Shown: positions 61,958 through 64,000 of the stretch, piece after piece | How positions within the stretch are numbered: the first letter of the stretch is position 1 | Layout of the letters: each line of letters starts with the position of its first letter | Assembly: GCA_964416065.1 (NCBI GenBank) | Contig: CAYQCL010000005.1 | Coordinates: 9,083 to 73,082, forward strand | DNA length: 64,000 nt | Reading direction: 5' to 3' | Source: Limiplasma sp964416065 | GTDB lineage: Bacteria > Bacillota > Clostridia > Christensenellales > Aristaeellaceae | Notes under the pieces: model-generated | Databases searched by the model: none | What the model saw: the letters and a program-made list of their open reading frames with translations, nothing else | Told to the model about the DNA's origin: nothing | Made by a program: the position numbers and the translations under genes

Positions 61958-61987
61958 GCCTTCCGTCAGCGTGACGGAGGGATTTTG
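61958..61987 (+). terminator. Terminator after the surface protein
   Basis: Stem CCTTCCGTCA/TGACGGAGG with a GCG loop and GATTTTG. It lies 28 bases after the stop. Confidence 0.75.
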
Positions 61988-62235
61988 TAACCTTATATGC
62001 AACATTTTACCATGCGTTTACGCAACATTTTTTTCACGCATCTAATGCTGGATATTGTGTGGCCCGCATTTTTTCAGGAAAATCATTGACATTTGGTTGA
62101 TTGCCATGCTATTATGATATGGTTGTCCGCAGTATGCGTTTTTTGTGTGCCCTTCTTGCGCGATAAAGGCGCGGGAACGAGGCGGCGAAAAGCGAAGAAT
62201 CCCGCGGCAAGGCACAGGAAAAGGAGGCGGTTCTG
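61988..62235 (+). promoter_or_regulatory. Promoter region of the L7Ae-rpsL-rpsG-fusA operon
   Basis: TTGACA (62086-62091), 18 bp, TATTAT (62110-62115) is the likely promoter. Upstream, the 10-mer GCAACATTTT is directly repeated (61999 and 62022, 23 bases apart). The transcript leader is about 115 bases, with no gene seen. rpoB/rpoC, which usually precede this block, are absent. Confidence 0.7.
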
Positions 62236-62481
62236 GTGGAAGAAATGCTCAGGCAGCCTGACAAGCGCGTGGTTGGCACCAAGCAGGTGCTCAGAGCGAT
62301 CGGGGAAGGCAGGGCCGCGCACGTTTTTCTTGGCAAGGACACGGACGGCTTCATCTATCACAGGATCAACGCCCTGTGCGAGGAGAAGCGCGTGCCCGTG
62401 ACCGTGGTGGACAGCATGCAGGAGCTTGGAAAGCTCTGCATGGTGGGCGTGTCAGCCGCGTCTGCTGCCGTGCTCAGGTGA
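62236..62481 (+). CDS. L7Ae-family K-turn-binding ribosomal protein (YbxF-like)
   Basis: 81 residues. 'VVGTKQVLRAIGEGRAAHVF' is the L7Ae/L30e signature around the RNA-binding 'GTKQ' loop, and 'MQELGKLCMVGVSAASAAVL' the conserved C-terminal helix/strand ('LGkacGidvgaa'). These proteins bind kink-turns in rRNA, riboswitches or RNase P. The start is GTG with AAAAGGAGG upstream. Its position just before rpsL is standard in Bacillota. Confidence 0.92.
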   Translation: MEEMLRQPDKRVVGTKQVLRAIGEGRAAHVFLGKDTDGFIYHRINALCEEKRVPVTVVDSMQELGKLCMVGVSAASAAVLR

Positions 62482-62560
62482 GCGCGGTTCCCTTACCAGA
62501 CTATAAGGCCGCCATTGGGTTGCGGCGGCTGTTATAGCATATCAATTCGGAGGTGTTTCC

Positions 62561-62935
62561 ATGCCCACGATCAATCAGTTGATCCGCAAGGGACGGAAAA
62601 AGGTTGAAAACAGGTCTACGGCTCCTATCCTGCAGGGCTGCCCGCAGAAGCGCGGTGTGTGCCTCAGCGTGAAGACTACGACCCCTAAGAAGCCCAATTC
62701 CGCTCTGCGTAAGATTGCCCGTATCCGTTTGACCAATTCGATCGAAGGTACGTGCTACATCCCGGGTATTGGCCATAACCTGCAGGAGCACAGCGTGGTT
62801 CTGATCCGCGGCGGCCGTGTACGCGACCTGCCTGGCGTCCGTTACCACATCATCCGCGGCGCTCTTGATACGGCTGGCGTTGCCAAGAGGATGCAGGCTC
62901 GTTCTTTGTACGGCGCCAAGCGGCCTAAGAAGTAA
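62561..62935 (+). CDS. rpsL: 30S ribosomal protein S12
   Basis: 124 residues. 'MPTINQLIRKGRKKVENRST' start; 'TTTPKKPNSALRKIARIRLT' contains the decoding-centre Lys (streptomycin-resistance position Lys43 type); 'GRVRDLPGVRYHIIRGALDT' contains the second (Lys/Arg88 region). The decoding Lys residues are wild type as far as visible, so no streptomycin-resistance allele is apparent. GGAGG precedes the ATG. Confidence 0.98.
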   Translation: MPTINQLIRKGRKKVENRSTAPILQGCPQKRGVCLSVKTTTPKKPNSALRKIARIRLTNSIEGTCYIPGIGHNLQEHSVVLIRGGRVRDLPGVRYHIIRGALDTAGVAKRMQARSLYGAKRPKK

Positions 62936-63192
62936 GATGTTTTCCTGCGCCGCTGTATGCAGCCCCTTTCGGAGTGGGCGCAGGCGTGTGCTTCCCTGCC
63001 GGCTTTAACCCATGCCAGGCACAGGCACGCACACCGCGTGACTTTCCCGTAGCGTCGGGAGCGGTCGATGCTGAAGACCGCCAGAAACCTGTACGCAGGC
63101 GCGCTTTGAAAACACATTCAGGGCCCCAAAATCTTACGTTGTGCTGACAGCACATTGCGGCTAAAAGCTGCCGCAACGAAGGAGGAAATCAA
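62936..63192 (+). promoter_or_regulatory. Long structured rpsL-rpsG intercistronic region
   Basis: About 257 bases separate rpsL and rpsG, longer than the usual spacing. Near the end are two hairpins: TGTGCTG-A-CAGCACA (about 63143-63157) and TTGCGGC/GCCGCAA (about 63156-63178), the latter ending just before the AAGGAGG of rpsG. This could be a binding site for S7 or another ribosomal protein controlling rpsG-fusA translation. No gene is seen. Confidence 0.5.
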
Positions 63193-63663
63193 ATGCCCCG
63201 TCGTGGATTTATTCCCAAGCGCGAGGTGTTGCCCGATCCTGTTTACGGGACCACGGTCGTCACCAAGCTCATCAATCAGATCATGCTGGACGGCAAGCGC
63301 GGCACCGCGCAGCGCATCTGCTACTCTGCGTTTGATACCGTCAAGGAGAAGACCGGCAAGGACGCGACCGAGGTGTTCAACGCCGCTTTGGCCAATGTCT
63401 CTCCCCAGCTGGAGGTTAAGGCTCGCCGCGTGGGCGGCGCCACCTATCAGGTACCTATCGAAATCCGCCCCGAGCGCCGTCAGACGCTGGCCCTGCGCTG
63501 GCTGGTCGAATTCAGCCGCAAGCGCGGCGAGAAGACCATGGCTGAGCGACTTGCCGCCGAGATGATGGACGCCGCCAACAACACCGGCGCGGCTGTCCGT
63601 CGTAAGGAAGAGATGCACCGCATGGCCGAGGCCAACAAGGCCTTTGCGCACTACCGCTGGTAA
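63193..63663 (+). CDS. rpsG: 30S ribosomal protein S7
   Basis: 156 residues, basic and helical. 'MPRRGFIPKREVLPDPVYGT' and 'VTKLINQIMLDGKRGTAQRI' open the protein; 'ARRVGGATYQVPIEIRPERR' is the conserved beta-hairpin that contacts 16S rRNA near the E site; 'KKEEMHRMAEANKAFAHYRW'-like end (here RKEEMHRM...AHYRW). It nucleates assembly of the 30S head. AAGGAGG lies 9 bases before the ATG. Confidence 0.98.
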   Translation: MPRRGFIPKREVLPDPVYGTTVVTKLINQIMLDGKRGTAQRICYSAFDTVKEKTGKDATEVFNAALANVSPQLEVKARRVGGATYQVPIEIRPERRQTLALRWLVEFSRKRGEKTMAERLAAEMMDAANNTGAAVRRKEEMHRMAEANKAFAHYRW

Positions 63664-63741
63664 TGCGCGCGGACGCGGGCGTGGCGCCCGTGCCCTGAAG
63701 AAGAATGAGAGAAAGCTGAATTTGAAAGGAGACCCTCCGTT

Positions 63742-64000
63742 ATGCCTAGAAGTCACCCTTTGGACAAGGTGCGCAACATCGGCATCATGGCACACATTGA
63801 CGCCGGTAAGACCACCACAACCGAGCGCATTCTGTTCTATACAGGACGCACGCATCGCCTGGGTGAGGTTCACGAGGGCGCGGCCACCATGGACTGGATG
63901 GCGCAGGAGCAGGAGCGTGGTATTACCATCACCTCCGCCGCGACGACCTGTCAATGGAAAGGCCACCGCATCAACATCATCGACACCCCCGGCCATGTCG
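63742..64000 (+). CDS. fusA: Elongation factor G, N-terminal part (3' truncated by window edge)
   Basis: The frame is open to the window end (86 codons). It reads 'MPRSHPLDKVRNIGIMAHID' followed by 'AGKTTTTERILFYTGRTHRL' (G1 loop), 'MDWMAQEQERGITITSAATT' (switch I, G2) and 'INIIDTPGHV' (G3). This is the translocase GTPase of the ribosome. GAAAGGAG precedes the ATG. rpsL-rpsG-fusA is the standard order. Confidence 0.97.
   Translation, partial: MPRSHPLDKVRNIGIMAHIDAGKTTTTERILFYTGRTHRLGEVHEGAATMDWMAQEQERGITITSAATTCQWKGHRINIIDTPGHV

Overview
The window looks like chromosomal DNA of an uncultured, GC-rich member of the Clostridia (Bacillota), possibly Christensenellales- or Oscillospirales-like. 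Evidence: strong AGGAGG-type ribosome binding sites, frequent TTG starts, rho-independent terminators, a plsX-acpP-rnc-smc-ftsY block, an L7Ae-rpsL-rpsG-fusA block, a two-domain DnaD protein followed by a DnaC-like loader, LytR-CpsA-Psr and XpaC/TelA proteins, and a surface protein with a sortase-type sorting signal. No transposase, integrase, phage gene or CRISPR array was seen. The taxonomic call is inference from gene content.

Layout. 1-3341: a ferric/polyamine-type ABC transporter (3' end of the binding protein, fused two-domain permease, ATPase). 3460-6312: dnaD, a dnaC-like loader and an ArsC-fold protein. 6313-7927: a palindrome-rich dispersed repeat, an AT-rich promoter zone with an 18-bp tandem repeat, a putative 14-residue leader ORF and two exported proteins. 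7980-10074 (minus): an LCP protein and a cation diffusion facilitator. 10506-15501: xpaC, telA, a membrane protein, a TPM-domain protein, azlC, azlD and rpsT. 15619-18936 (minus): a frameshifted HExxH protein, a split threonine/serine exporter pair and a diaminopentanoate-dehydrogenase-like enzyme. 19021-21650: a decayed IclR/ABC-transporter locus. 21778-33336: an intact, lower-GC sugar catabolic locus. 33525-33600: tRNA-Val. 33931-37624: a VOC protein, an ECF S component, a uridine-kinase-like protein, DUF3842, an Mrp ATPase and a C_GCAxxG_C_C protein. 37692-39686: a decayed sigma/anti-sigma/secreted-protein cluster, followed by a second copy of the dispersed repeat. 40072-42449 (minus): an M19 dipeptidase and a GMP-synthase paralogue with a dead glutaminase half. 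42930-55917: a large PQQ-propeller membrane protein, plsX, acpP, rnc, smc, ftsY and four downstream genes. 55966-58733 (minus): envelope glycosyltransferase and flippase-like genes. 58911-61929: a DUF2974 hydrolase, an XRE regulator and a surface protein whose signal peptide is interrupted at a G6 tract. 62236-end: the start of the str-type ribosomal operon.

The most coherent accessory system is 21778-33336. One strong promoter drives two ABC permeases, a binding protein, a GH2 glycosidase, an enolase-superfamily enzyme, an aldehyde dehydrogenase, a KDPG-type aldolase and a KDG-type kinase. A divergent IclR regulator sits at the head. Reading the enzymes as a pathway (aldehyde to aldonate, cycloisomerisation or dehydration to a 2-keto-3-deoxyhexonate, phosphorylation, cleavage to pyruvate and glyceraldehyde 3-phosphate) matches the 3,6-anhydro-L-galactose (red-algal agar) route better than the usual galactonate or glucuronate routes. 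This is a hypothesis about substrate, not a demonstrated fact.

Several reading frames break at short homopolymers, including G5/G6 tracts at 16337-16341, 37916-37920 and 60791-60796. These could be real slippage sites or assembly errors. The sequence alone cannot decide, and both readings are given.
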